Below are positions 45,951-55,170 of a DNA stretch of 64,000 nucleotides, one piece after another. Position numbers and translations under genes: made by a program. Each line of letters starts with the position of its first letter. Within the stretch, counting starts at the first letter, position 1. The notes under the pieces were generated by a model, which was given only the letters and a program-made list of their open reading frames with translations, was not told the origin of the DNA and did not search any database. Source of the stretch: DASQBT01 sp963782495 (GTDB lineage: Bacteria > Pseudomonadota > Gammaproteobacteria > Burkholderiales > Thiobacillaceae); contig CAWAJU010000009.1 of NCBI GenBank assembly GCA_963782495.1, forward strand, positions 62,001-126,000, written 5' to 3'.

Positions 45951-46790
45951 GTCGCTGCGAATCTGCCGCGGCAGTCCGCGATGCTGCTTCAGCTCTTCCA
46001 GAACCCGCACCACTCGTACTCCACCCAGCGAGGTATCGACCTCGATCGCCAGGCACTCCCGCGTATAGTCATCCACCACGTTCAAGATACGAAACCGCCG
46101 CCCCGAACTCAGAGCATCGGTTATGAAGTCCACCGACCACACCCGGTTGGCAGCCAACGCCTCCGGCAGCGGTTGCCGAACCCGGCTGCGCTTCCCTCCA
46201 CGTTTGCGCCGCAGCGACAGCTTCTCCTCGACGTACAGTCGATAGATGCGTTTGTGATTCACCTGCCATCCTTCCCGCTCCAGCAGCACCTGAAAACGCC
46301 GGTAGCCGAACCGGCGCCGTGCTTCGGCTAATTCTCGCAGCCGAGTTCGCAGTTGCGCATCCTCGCTTGTTCGCCGCCGATATCGGCACGTCGCACGATG
46401 CAACTCCATCAGCCCGCAGGCGCGTCGCTGGCTCAACTCGACTTCTACCTGCATCACCAGCACCGCCTCCCGTCGCATCTGCGGGCCTACCACTTTTTTG
46501 TGACCACCGCCTTCAACGCTCGGATGTCGACCGCCTGCTCGGCCACGATGTGCTTCAGCTGCCGGTTCTCCTCTTCCAGCGCCCGCAACCGTCTCGCCTC
46601 GCTCACCTCCATCCCTCCAAACTTTCCCTTCCAGCGATAAAAACACGTCCGCGTGATCCCGTGCCTCCGGCACAGCTCCTCGGTTCCCACCCCAGCTTCC
46701 GATTCCTTCAGGATGGCGATGATCTGTTCTTCACTGAATCGACTCTTGCACGACTCCTCCTCTCGGCCCTCGGCAGGCCATTCTAAATTG
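45951..46790 (-). mobile_element. Truncated IS3-family (IS407-like) insertion sequence
   Basis: On the minus strand orfA reads SRFSEEQIIAILKESEAG..., LCRRHGITRTCFYRWKGKFG and LRALEEENRQLKHIVAEQAV with a stop near 46487. orfB follows: RRACGLMELHRATCRYRR, RFGYRRFQVLLEREGWQVNH, VWSVDFITDAL (first Asp of DDE), VVDDYTRECLAIEVD, and RSDN (second Asp). The gene then breaks off at about 45951 before the catalytic glutamate, joining IS110 sequence. The element cannot transpose by itself. Confidence 0.88.
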
Positions 46791-47272
46791 GGAGAAGTCT
46801 CGTTTCGTCTGGGCTACTTTCCGGTGGGCAGGTCAGAGGTTCTTTTTCATCGACGACCGGCCGGAGAATGTGCATGCCGCTCAATTGGCTTTTCCGGAAT
46901 TGTATTTCAGGATATGTCGCGATTGCGTGCGATCTGCACGGCCGCCGACTAGTGCCTTCGCCTCCAGAAATCTTCGTTTGATCCAGGCGTATCACAGCGG
47001 TGGGTGGGGCTGAAGAGCGCGTTCTCAAAAAGCATCTGAGTTGGTTTCACCGGCAATCCTACGCTCAGGCAATTGGAGAGCGGCCAATCCCGGCGAGGGA
47101 AAGGATTAGTCCCAAAACGTCACGCGAGTCACAAGGGCAGATCGGATTAGGTTCGCTCCAGTTAAGAACAATGCATTACCTTTGCGCCGTGCATTGTCAT
47201 ACAAACCCAAGGATCCGGTGCCACCTGACCCGTCCCGCATAGTGCTGGCTCCTGCGTGGCGGCGTGGCGTTA
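46791..47272. other. Gene-free stretch
   Basis: No coding sequence, repeat or structured RNA is evident here. It separates the IS remnant from the kinase gene. Confidence 0.4.
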
Positions 47273-47905
47273 TCACCTTAACTTGGATTTATTCTGTAGC
47301 CCTTGGATAGCGTCGGCGATCGCGAGAATGACTTGCTCATCACCAATACCTGTATTGATCATCAAGTGGTAAAGTGCGCGAGTTGGCCAGTCGGCGTGAA
47401 AATAGAACTTTACGAAAGCCATGCGTTCACGATCAACCGTGTCCAGCAGGTGTTCTGCTTCGCGGATATCTTTTCCCCTGGCAAGAAGCCGACGGAGCTT
47501 TTCTGAGCGAGGGGCATACAGGAACACGTGAAAAGTATCGCTCCGGTTTCGTAAAAAGTATGGTGCGCCTCGGCCCACCAGAATGCTATTTCCCTCTTCG
47601 GCAATCTTGAGAGCAACTGTTTCCATCATCTTGACCATGCAATCGGCGTCGAACATTTGCGAATCAGCTAGAGGAATGCCGCGGTCCGAACCACCGCGAA
47701 GGAAGAGCTTGGTGAGGCGATAAAGGCGGCTGTCAACCTTCTCATCCCGACTTTCAACCGAGGCACAGTCCACTTGTGCCATGGTTGCTATTTCTTGGCT
47801 GAGCGACTGGTCCCAAAGCTTCCAGCCCATTTGGGCAGCCAGTTTCTTGGCGATCACTCCTCCTCCGCATCCGTATTCGCGTTCTATGGTGACGACTCGG
47901 AACAC
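47273..47905 (-). CDS. Cytidylate-kinase-like P-loop protein
   Basis: The 210-residue product starts FRVVTIEREYGCGGGVIAKKL, the modified P-loop of the cytidylate kinase-like family (PF13189 type), and has EEGNSILVGRGAPYFLRNRS, LYAPRSEKLRRLLARGKDIR (lid) and RMAFVKFYFHADWPTRALYHLMIN, a conserved stretch of that family. The phosphate acceptor is not known for this family, and CMP is only a possibility. It is divergent from the catabolic island, with a shared palindrome at 47978 in the intergenic region. Confidence 0.85.
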   Translation of the reverse strand: MFRVVTIEREYGCGGGVIAKKLAAQMGWKLWDQSLSQEIATMAQVDCASVESRDEKVDSRLYRLTKLFLRGGSDRGIPLADSQMFDADCMVKMMETVALKIAEEGNSILVGRGAPYFLRNRSDTFHVFLYAPRSEKLRRLLARGKDIREAEHLLDTVDRERMAFVKFYFHADWPTRALYHLMINTGIGDEQVILAIADAIQGLQNKSKLR

Positions 47906-47977
47906 AACCCTTCTCCTGGTTCCACCTGGATGCTCGCAATTATGAAGCGTTCGAGAGGCGCTAGTTTAGACTGGTTT

Positions 47978-48003
47978 CAACTGTTTGACAACTACAACAG
48001 TTG
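47978..48003. promoter_or_regulatory. 26-bp inverted repeat, site 1 of 3 (before the citryl-CoA lyase-like gene)
   Basis: CAACTGTTTG - six bases - ACAACAGTTG. The same length and consensus CAAnTGTTTr-N6-yAAACAnTTG is found at 50497 and 62531, each upstream of a catabolic transcription unit. A dimeric repressor such as a GntR-type protein would fit, but no such gene is in the window. Confidence 0.65.
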
Positions 48004-48110
48004 TCTTCTACACTGCGCGTGGGTAGAGTGCACTGGCTCGATTACTCCCCCTAGTTCCACGTTGCTGGCTAGCCGTTTTGCACATTGCCGTGGCAGTTCT
48101 TACCAAACTA

Positions 48111-48939
48111 ATGAAGGCCTCTCCCCGCAAAACGGCAATTTCATGGGTGGAATCAGGTCGCATCTTACTGCGCGGATATGCGCTGGATAGTTTGGCTGCG
48201 GAATATGTCGTGGGCCGCCGCGGCTTATCTGACGGTTGTCGGGGAGTTGCCAGCCCCCCCAGTCGCAAGACTCTTTGAGGCGATCCTGGTTTCGGTGATC
48301 GATCATGGCCCAACTCCCGCATCCACTCTCGCAGCATGCACCGTTGCAAGCACCGGAGCTTCGCTGGGAAGTTCCGTGGCCGCGGGCATTCTTGCAGTAG
48401 GCAAATCACACGGAGGCGCAATCGAAGATTGCATGACGATGCTGGAACGTTGCGTCGGTTTGAACCAGGATCCGGAAGGGGCCGGCGCCGAAGTGGCGGC
48501 CGAATATCGAGCGCTGGGGCTTCGGGTCCCCGGATTCGGCCATCGGCAACACGCCGCGGATCCTCGCAGCAAGCGATTGTTCGAGTTGGCCAGCGAGGTT
48601 GGTCTGTCAGGACGCTATGTGGCGCAGGCGGTAGCCATGGAAAGGCTGCTATCACAAACTGCAAGCAAGTCCGTACCCCTAAATGCCGACGGAGCTATCG
48701 CCGCTCTTCTTTGCGAGATAGCTTTCCCGAAGTCAGCCGCCAATGGCATCTTCATGCTCGCTCGGGTTCCTGGCCTGATAGCTCACAGCCTGGAGGAGCA
48801 GGCGCGCAATCGCCCGCTCCGAGCCATCGATGCTAATGCTTATGAATATGACGGTCCGGCCTTTCGTACGTTGGAAATATCCAAAAACGCTACGGAACGG
48901 GGACAGCGGCCTTCGGCCCTCAAGGGAAGGAACTCGTGA
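48111..48939 (+). CDS. Citryl-CoA lyase / citrate synthase-like protein (one frameshift)
   Basis: The N-terminus MKASPRKTAISWVESGRILL then RGYALDSLAAE is in one frame and MSWAAAAYLTVVGELPAPPV in the next (one extra base near 48208). Then come VARLFEAILVSVIDHGPTPA, SVAAGILAVGKSHGGAIEDC and LRVPGFGHRQHAADPRSKRL with the substrate-binding histidines (DHG, GGA, GFGHR), and KSAANGIFMLARVPGLIAHS. Its small size (about 275 residues) and the DHGPTPAS pattern fit citryl-CoA lyases rather than full citrate synthase. Its stop overlaps the next start (GTGA). A role in splitting or forming a carboxylic acid-CoA from the compound degraded by the island is an inference. Confidence 0.78.
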
Positions 48940-50436
48940 GTCGTTTCGACCTCGCAGTAATAAACGGTACTCTCGTGATCCCGCATACTGGCTTGGTGAG
49001 GGCTGATCTTGGAGTGAAAGACGGACGTATCGCGGCGATCGTCGACAAAATCAGCAGCCATGAAGCAGAAACACTCCTAGACGCCAATGGCAAGGCAGTG
49101 TTTCCCGGTGCGGTAGATTCTCACTACCATGTCGGCATCTATCGGCCCTTTTCCCAGGACGCGGAAAGCGAATCCCGGTCCTCTCTGATTGGCGGCGTTA
49201 CCACTCTTCTTAGTTACTTCCGCACCGGGCACCACTACCTGAACAAGTCGGGTCCGTATCGCACGATCTTTCCGGAAGTCCTCGAACTCGCGGCCGGACA
49301 TTTTTATACAGACTATGGATTCCACCTAGCGATCATGACGGCTCAGCAACTGCTGGAGATCGATGATTTAGTCGAGAAATATGGCGTCGGTTCATTTAAG
49401 TTTTATATGTTCTACAAAGGCTTGAATCTGTCCGCGGACTCTACCCGTGGGAACGACTACACCATGGCGGACAATTACGATCTCGGCCACCTCTATTTGC
49501 TCATGGAGAAGGTCTCTGCGGCTGCGCGTAAGCATGCCGACAGCGGACGGATCGCACTAAGCCTTCATTGCGAGAATCCGGAACTGATTCGCGTGTTCAT
49601 CGAGAAAGTAAAAGAGGAAGGCTTGCAAGGCTTGAAAGCCTACAGTCAAGCGCGCCCTCCTTTGACGGAGCACCTGTCTATATTGGAGGCGGTCTTGCTG
49701 GCTGAAGCCACGGGATGCCCGGTCAATCTGCTGCACCTAAGCAGTCGGCAAGCGCTGGAAGCTGGAATACGCGCGCGGCGTGAGCATCCATCGCTCGACA
49801 TCATTTTGGAAACTACTCTTCACCATTTGACCCTGACCTGTGAAACCGCTGGAGGCGTAATGGGCAAGGTCAATCCTCCCATACGCGATCAGGATGACGT
49901 CAACTACCTATGGGAGGGCATTGCCACTGGGGGAGTCGATACCGTCGTCAGCGATCACGCATGTTGCATGGAAGAGGAAAAGAAGGGCGCTGACTTGTGG
50001 GGCTCGCTGCCTGGCTTTGGCGGATCTGCTCTTTTGTATCCCACACTGATCTCCGAGGGATTCCACAAACGCAATGTCTTTCTCACCAGGATCAGCGAAA
50101 TCGCTGCGGCGAATCCGGCACGTCACTTTGGCTTGTTCCCGCAAAAAGGCACTCTTGCCGTGGGCGCCGATGCTGACTTTCGCAGTTGTTGATCTGAATG
50201 AAGCCCAAACGGTGACTCCCGAGTTGCTGCAGTCGGCGCAGAAGTTCACGCCCTTCTATGGGCAAAAACTCAAAGGTTGGCCAACCGAGACGATTTTACG
50301 TGGCGAGATCATGATGAGGAACTCTCAGGTGATTGGACAAGCCGGTGGCCGATATATTCGCCGCCCAGTCGCGCTGCATGGGGACACCGCCGATCACCGG
50401 TTACTCAGCATCGCTGGAACGATAAGATCAAACTAG
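48936..50436 (+). CDS. Dihydropyrimidinase/hydantoinase-like amidohydrolase (one frameshift near 50175)
   Basis: A GTG start overlaps the upstream stop. The cyclic amidohydrolase landmarks are present: VFPGAVDSHYHVGIY (metal His-x-His), GVGSFKFYMFYKG (candidate carbamylated Lys), IALSLHCENPE (His), VNLLHLSSRQ (His), DTVVSDHACC (Asp) and WGSLPGFGGS. After GTLAVGADADF the frame shifts and continues AVVDLNEAQTVTPELLQSAQ, YGQKLKGWPTETILRGEIMM to 50436. The enzymes open cyclic amide rings such as hydantoin or dihydropyrimidine with two metal ions. It is first in line of the ring-opening activities in the island. Confidence 0.88.
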
Positions 50437-50496
50437 AGAATACTAAAAGTTTATCTTGACAGCGAGACGAACCCACACGAAAATCAGTCAACGCGA

Positions 50497-50522
50497 CAAT
50501 TGTTTGCTTTGGTAAACAGTTG
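50497..50522. promoter_or_regulatory. 26-bp inverted repeat, site 2 of 3 (before amidohydrolase module A)
   Basis: CAATTGTTTG - six bases - TAAACAGTTG, 120 bases upstream of the amidohydrolase start, in a 205-base gene-free region. See 47978 and 62531. Confidence 0.7.
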
Positions 50523-50641
50523 AACCGGCGAACAAACAACAAGCAACTCGAATCGCAATCTAGTCTAGTCGTAGTAGCGGTCATCATTTTCGTAAAACTT
50601 CGTAAAGCAATGTTTTTAAGTGGAACTCAGGAGAGATCTCT

Positions 50642-52069
50642 ATGGCAGGCGACAAAATTACGGCGATTGAAGCTACATATGTGCTGGTGCCGGAAAATGG
50701 GGCACAGACGGTGGCGCGAGACAAGACAGTGGTGGTGGAAGGCGACCGGATCAAGGAAGTGTGCGATCACTACGACGGCCCTGTCGACCGACGCATCAAA
50801 GCCGAGGGCCGCCTTCTTTCTCCGGGTTTCATCAATTGTCATACCCACGTGGGGTGCGCCACGTATTCGCGCGGCATGGCGGAAGATCGCGACCTGGTAG
50901 AGGGCAGTGCCTTTTATCACTATTTTGTGCCGCTTTTGACGATAGGATACAAGCATTTCACGACCGAGGAATATTCCGCCCTGTTGGAATGGGACATTCT
51001 GGAAATGATCAAGAAGGGATCCACCACGATTCTGGAGGAGAACTTCGGGGGTTACGACAGCGTGACCGAGATTGTGAACCGTCTGGGGAACCGGGCGTAC
51101 ATCAGCTACAGCTATCCCAACCAGGTCAGCAAGATTGGGTACCTCAAGGATGGCAAGCTGTGTTACGACAAGCCCGATCCGATTGAAGTCGGCAAAGGGC
51201 TGAAGAAGGGCCTGGAAATGTATGACAAGCACAATGGCTCTGCCAGCGATAGGATTCGAGTGCGCCTGAGCCCCACCGGTCCCGACACCTGCCCGCCCGA
51301 GGTCTTGCGGGACACCCGGAAAGCGGCGGACAAGTTGGGATGCGGCATCAGTATCCACGCCGCTCACCACTCCACCGAAGTCAACTTCTGCAAGAGCGTT
51401 TTCAACGCCAGTCCGATTGAGCATCTGGCAAACACGGGCATTCTCGGTCCGGACGCCATCATCACTCACGTTACATATACAGATGATAAAGACCGGAAGT
51501 TACTCGCGGAATCGAACTCGACCGTAGTTCACTGCTCATATCGCAAAGCTCGGGAGGCGGTCATCAGCCCTTATCACGAGTATGTGGAGAAGGGCATCAA
51601 TGTGGCTCTTGGGACTGATTCGTTTTCCAGTGATATCACCGAGACCATCAAGATGGCCGGGGTGTTGGGCAAGATCCGGATGGAGCGGGTTGGTGTTCCA
51701 ACCGCATTCGAAGTCATGGGCTCGGCCACATTGTCGGGCGCGAAGGGGTTAAACCGTGACGATCTCGGTCAAATTAGAGTCGGTGCAAAAGCCGACCTCG
51801 TGCTCATCGATCTCACCAAGCCCCATAATTTCCCGGTAATCGAGCCGGTCAAGAACTTTGTCTACTACTCGTTCGGGACGGACGTGGAAACGGTCATGGT
51901 CAATGGCAAGATTGTTATCGAAAATGGCGTGGCTTTAACCACGAACGAGGCTGAATTGCGCAAGCGAGTACAGGCAGCGGCAGACCGCATCTGGGCGATT
52001 GCCGCCCGTGAAGGCGCACTGCCCGGCGTCGATTTCGTTCCAAGTAAGAAGGAGCCGGTTGCTGTCTAG
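50642..52069 (+). CDS. Amidohydrolase (AtzA/TrzN/SsnA-like), module copy A
   Basis: The 475-residue protein belongs to the subtype III amidohydrolases: LLSPGFINCHTHVG (metal HxH at residues 67 and 69), CGISIHAAHHS (metal His), ITHVTYTD, STVVHCSYRKAREAV, NVALGTDSFSSDITETI (catalytic Asp) and a C-terminal beta sandwich with VGAKADLVLIDL. Family members deaminate or dechlorinate N-heterocycles such as triazines, guanine or cytosine. RBS GGAGAG lies eight bases before the ATG. The next gene, the triple-RidA protein, follows at 52102. A close paralogue is at 57714. Confidence 0.9.
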   Translation: MAGDKITAIEATYVLVPENGAQTVARDKTVVVEGDRIKEVCDHYDGPVDRRIKAEGRLLSPGFINCHTHVGCATYSRGMAEDRDLVEGSAFYHYFVPLLTIGYKHFTTEEYSALLEWDILEMIKKGSTTILEENFGGYDSVTEIVNRLGNRAYISYSYPNQVSKIGYLKDGKLCYDKPDPIEVGKGLKKGLEMYDKHNGSASDRIRVRLSPTGPDTCPPEVLRDTRKAADKLGCGISIHAAHHSTEVNFCKSVFNASPIEHLANTGILGPDAIITHVTYTDDKDRKLLAESNSTVVHCSYRKAREAVISPYHEYVEKGINVALGTDSFSSDITETIKMAGVLGKIRMERVGVPTAFEVMGSATLSGAKGLNRDDLGQIRVGAKADLVLIDLTKPHNFPVIEPVKNFVYYSFGTDVETVMVNGKIVIENGVALTTNEAELRKRVQAAADRIWAIAAREGALPGVDFVPSKKEPVAV

Positions 52070-52101
52070 TTTGTAATGCCAAGGGAAGGGGACCGATAAA
52101 G

Positions 52102-53295
52102 ATGTCGTTCGAGCGGGTTGTGGTGACCCCGGAGAAGTGGCAGGGCTCTAAAGATGACAGCTCGCCTGCGGTCCGAGCAGGAGACTTGCTGTTCATCGCA
52201 TCCCAGCATGCCATCGATCCCAACAATAAGACTCCGGTTGTGACGAATGCCGGTGCTCAAGCCAAGGTAGCACTCGATCGCATTCGTCAAATCGTGACCG
52301 CGGCCGGTGGCACGATGGACGACATTGTGGACGTCGTGGCTTTCTTCCTCGATATCCGCGATGCCGAAGACGTGCTGGAAGCGTCGCGCGAGTTTTTCAC
52401 CAAGGACTATCCTGCGTGGACATTCATGGGAACTCAAGGGTTGCCGCAGCGTGGTTCGGTGGTGCAAATCCACGCCGTAGCTCATCTCGGGAAAGTTAAG
52501 AAACAATGCATTACGCCGGAGAGTCTGGGCTGGTGGCGCAAATATCCCATTTCAGGCGCCTGCCGCAAAGGCGAGTATCTCTTCATTTCCGGACAGATGG
52601 CGGCCGACCTTGATGGCAACATCACCAACCCGGGTGACCACGCGGCTCAGTCCCGGTATATCTTTCATCGGCTCGAAGAATTAACCAAGCTGGCTGGCGG
52701 CAATTTCAAAGACGACGTTCTGGATCTGCTTTCGTTCAGCATCGATCCTCGCAGCTTCAATCCCATGTGCATCGAAGTAGGCTGCAAGGAATTCCTCACC
52801 ATGCCCTTGTCGCAGGCGCCGTCGTGGTCTGTGATCGGCAGCACCGGATTGTTCAAGCATCTTGCCTTCCACACGGTCAGAGCGATTTGCGAGATCGGTA
52901 ACGGTAAGGCCGTGGCGTTTACTCCCAGCAGTATTTTCTGGAGATACTTGCCCGTTTCCGGAGCGACCAAGAAAGAACGCGGTCACTTGCTATGCATCGC
53001 GGGCGAAGTCGGGATGGATATGGATGGTCAGATCGTCTCCCCAGGAAATCCCGCGGCGCAGGGACGCTACGCCTTCAACCGTATTAAAGAGGTGGTGGAG
53101 ATGGCTGGAAGCACGATGGCCAACATCGTGGACATCATCTCGTTTCACAAGGACGTTCGCGCCATACCTGACATTCAGGCCGTCTCCAGGGAATTTTTTA
53201 AGGGCCAGCCGCCGGCGTGGACTGCCGTGGGTTATCCAGGCGGCTATTTCGAGGGGCACTTGCACGAGATATGCGCCCGAGCCTGGTTGCCCTAG
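52102..53295 (+). CDS. Three-domain RidA-family protein, module copy A
   Basis: The 397-residue chain is three RidA/YjgF/UK114 domains in series (about residues 15-130, 148-270 and 278-397). Each has the entry strand (AVRAGDLLFIAS, GEYLFISGQM, GHLLCIAGEV), the IxxxVxxAGG / FKDDVLDLLSF helix-strand and an end strand. RidA is normally a homotrimer of about 130-residue chains with active sites between subunits, so this is probably a single-chain pseudo-trimer. The arginine that binds the substrate carboxylate in RidA (Arg105 in E. coli) is replaced by Trp in all three units (W106, W242, W373). The ligand is therefore probably not a standard 2-imino acid. Its only close relative here is at 59144. 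Confidence 0.9.
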   Translation: MSFERVVVTPEKWQGSKDDSSPAVRAGDLLFIASQHAIDPNNKTPVVTNAGAQAKVALDRIRQIVTAAGGTMDDIVDVVAFFLDIRDAEDVLEASREFFTKDYPAWTFMGTQGLPQRGSVVQIHAVAHLGKVKKQCITPESLGWWRKYPISGACRKGEYLFISGQMAADLDGNITNPGDHAAQSRYIFHRLEELTKLAGGNFKDDVLDLLSFSIDPRSFNPMCIEVGCKEFLTMPLSQAPSWSVIGSTGLFKHLAFHTVRAICEIGNGKAVAFTPSSIFWRYLPVSGATKKERGHLLCIAGEVGMDMDGQIVSPGNPAAQGRYAFNRIKEVVEMAGSTMANIVDIISFHKDVRAIPDIQAVSREFFKGQPPAWTAVGYPGGYFEGHLHEICARAWLP

Positions 53296-53340
53296 GCCGC
53301 ATCGCAGCAGGATTACTTGGGCTCATCACAGGAGCAGAGA

Positions 53341-54258
53341 ATGTCCGATAGCAGCTACAAGGCCATAGATATTTCTATTAACGCGTTCTTGCCCGAGAGT
53401 TCCTACAAACATCTTTCGCTGGGTTTGTGGAAGGCGTCGGGTCCAGCCTATGAAGAAAAAGTGCGGAAAGGTTGGACGGCGGAGTACATGGTTGAAATGA
53501 TGGATCGGGGGAATGTGGAACTTTCCTGCCTGATCTCGCTATGCTCCGCGAATGGTGTGGGCGGGGAAGAATTGATTGTTCCTATCGACGAAGTCATTCC
53601 CGTCATTCAGAAATATCCCAAAAGATTTGTAGGGCTAGTCGGTCTTTCGCCGCTCCAGAAATGGGGAAGCCCCTACTATCCGCCTCTCTATATTGAGCGC
53701 GCGGTGAAGGAACACGGATTCAAGGGGGTACACATGTATCCCCACTGGTTTGGCATCAGGGTCAACGACCGCCGCATGTATCCCATTTATGAGAAATGCG
53801 CTGAACTCGATGTGCCGATCTCGTTCCAGACCGGGCAGGGAACCATGCGGTCAAATTCGCGCGTGGTGGCACGTCCAATTTGGATCGACGAAATCGTGCG
53901 TGACTTCCCGACACTCAAAGTAATTGCCCTGCACAGTGGATATCCCTGGGAGGACGAGTTGGTCGCCCTCGCCCTCACGAACGAGTACGTCTACATTTGT
54001 CCAGATGTTCCGCCCCCACGCCTGTGGCACCCGTCCATCGTGTCCTATATCAAGGAGGAAGGCCGTTTTGAAGGTATGGCCGGAAGCGACAAGGTTCTCT
54101 GGGCTACCGACTTTCCCTTGCAGGAACCTGACAAGTCCTTGGCCGAGGTTGATGCGCTTGGACTGAAGCCGGAAATACGCCGCAAACTGGTAAGGGACAA
54201 TGCCATCAAGATTTACAAACTCAAAGTTGACGAACCAGCCCAGCCGGCAAAGCGATGA
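53341..54258 (+). CDS. Amidohydro_2-type TIM-barrel hydrolase/decarboxylase, module copy A
   Basis: The 305-residue protein has the Amidohydro_2 (ACMSD / resorcylate decarboxylase) fold: KAIDISINAF at the N-terminus, KGVHMYPHWFG (His), VPISFQTGQG, TLKVIALHSGYPWEDELV (His) and SDKVLWATDFPLQ (Asp). The N-terminal HxH of the classical enzymes is missing (ISINAF), so metal binding may be altered. The TIM-barrel decarboxylases act on amino- or hydroxy-carboxylates. A paralogue with the same pattern lies at 60359. The start at 53341 follows GAGCAGAGA. The next gene overlaps by four bases. Confidence 0.85.
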   Translation: MSDSSYKAIDISINAFLPESSYKHLSLGLWKASGPAYEEKVRKGWTAEYMVEMMDRGNVELSCLISLCSANGVGGEELIVPIDEVIPVIQKYPKRFVGLVGLSPLQKWGSPYYPPLYIERAVKEHGFKGVHMYPHWFGIRVNDRRMYPIYEKCAELDVPISFQTGQGTMRSNSRVVARPIWIDEIVRDFPTLKVIALHSGYPWEDELVALALTNEYVYICPDVPPPRLWHPSIVSYIKEEGRFEGMAGSDKVLWATDFPLQEPDKSLAEVDALGLKPEIRRKLVRDNAIKIYKLKVDEPAQPAKR

Positions 54259-55157
54259 ACCAGGTGGGGGGGGCGATGATCCAGGCAATTGATGTTTGTG
54301 TTAATCCATTTTTCCCGGAGTTCAAGGATAGATACTCGCGCTTCGGATATTGGAAATTCCTCGATGGCGGCTCCTACCAGAAAGCGCAAAAGAGCTGGAC
54401 GGTCGAGAAGCTGATTCAATCCATGGATGAGGCGAAGGTCGAGATGGCGGGGTTGGTGGCCTTCTGTGCCTCCAGTCCGGTCAATGGCGAAGATTGCTTT
54501 ATTCCTGCCGCAAAGTTAAAGCCTATTCTCGATTCCCATTCCCGCCGCCTTTTTGGCATCGTCGGCGTGAATCCCTTGCTGACAATTCGGGATGAATATT
54601 ATGCGCCGCGATATATCGAGAGCGCGGTCAAAGAGTTCGGCTTTAGGGCTGTCCATTTGGCCTTGCATTGGTTCGGCTTGCAGCCTAACGACAAGCGCCT
54701 GTATCCCATTTACGAAAAGTGTCTGGAACTGGGTATTCCGATCGTAATGCCACTGGGCGCGGCCCCGCCTCGTTCCGGAGCGCGAAATGTAGCTGAACCT
54801 CATTTGCTTGACCCTGTGATTGGCGACTTCCTGGAGCTGAGCATCGTCGGACAATCGATTGGATATCCGTGGGAGCGCGAATCGGTCTACCTGGCTCGCA
54901 ATAACGCGAACTTCAGCGTTCTCGCCGATTCGCCCATGCCCGAGCAGTGGATCGCCGATTTTGTCGGCTTCGTCAAGCAAGGCCGATTCCCTAAACACGA
55001 TGCCGGCAGCGATCAGGTGATGTGGGGGTCGGGATATCCCTTTAAAAATCTTGCGCTATCCCGCCGCCAGTTTGATGAGATTGCATTCAGCGAAATTATC
55101 AGCTCCCAGTTGCTTCGGGAAAACGCACTGCGCATTTTCAAGCTCGACATCCGCTGA
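54255..55157 (+). CDS. Degenerate Amidohydro_2 paralogue
   Basis: Homologous along its length to the preceding gene (QAIDVCVNPFFPEF, FRAVHLALHWFG, LYPIYEKCLELGIPI, ENALRIFKLDIR). The metal positions differ: HSGYPW is QSIGYPW and WATDFP is WGSGYP, so the conserved His and Asp of its neighbour are lost. The start may be ATG 54255 (overlapping the previous stop) or ATG 54276. It may be a partner or regulatory pseudoenzyme rather than a catalyst. It has no counterpart in module B. Confidence 0.8.
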   Translation: MNQVGGAMIQAIDVCVNPFFPEFKDRYSRFGYWKFLDGGSYQKAQKSWTVEKLIQSMDEAKVEMAGLVAFCASSPVNGEDCFIPAAKLKPILDSHSRRLFGIVGVNPLLTIRDEYYAPRYIESAVKEFGFRAVHLALHWFGLQPNDKRLYPIYEKCLELGIPIVMPLGAAPPRSGARNVAEPHLLDPVIGDFLELSIVGQSIGYPWERESVYLARNNANFSVLADSPMPEQWIADFVGFVKQGRFPKHDAGSDQVMWGSGYPFKNLALSRRQFDEIAFSEIISSQLLRENALRIFKLDIR

Positions 55158-55170
55158 AAGGCAGGCCTCA

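Noticed and set aside
50456..50484. Sigma-70 type promoter (TTGACA at 50456) before module A
   Set aside because: The -35 is perfect, but the -10 at the right distance (CGAAAA) is poor, so I do not claim it.
55051..55170. Upstream extension of the first MFS transporter
   Set aside because: It lies inside the end of the preceding gene. The ATG at 55171 starts at the first membrane helix.
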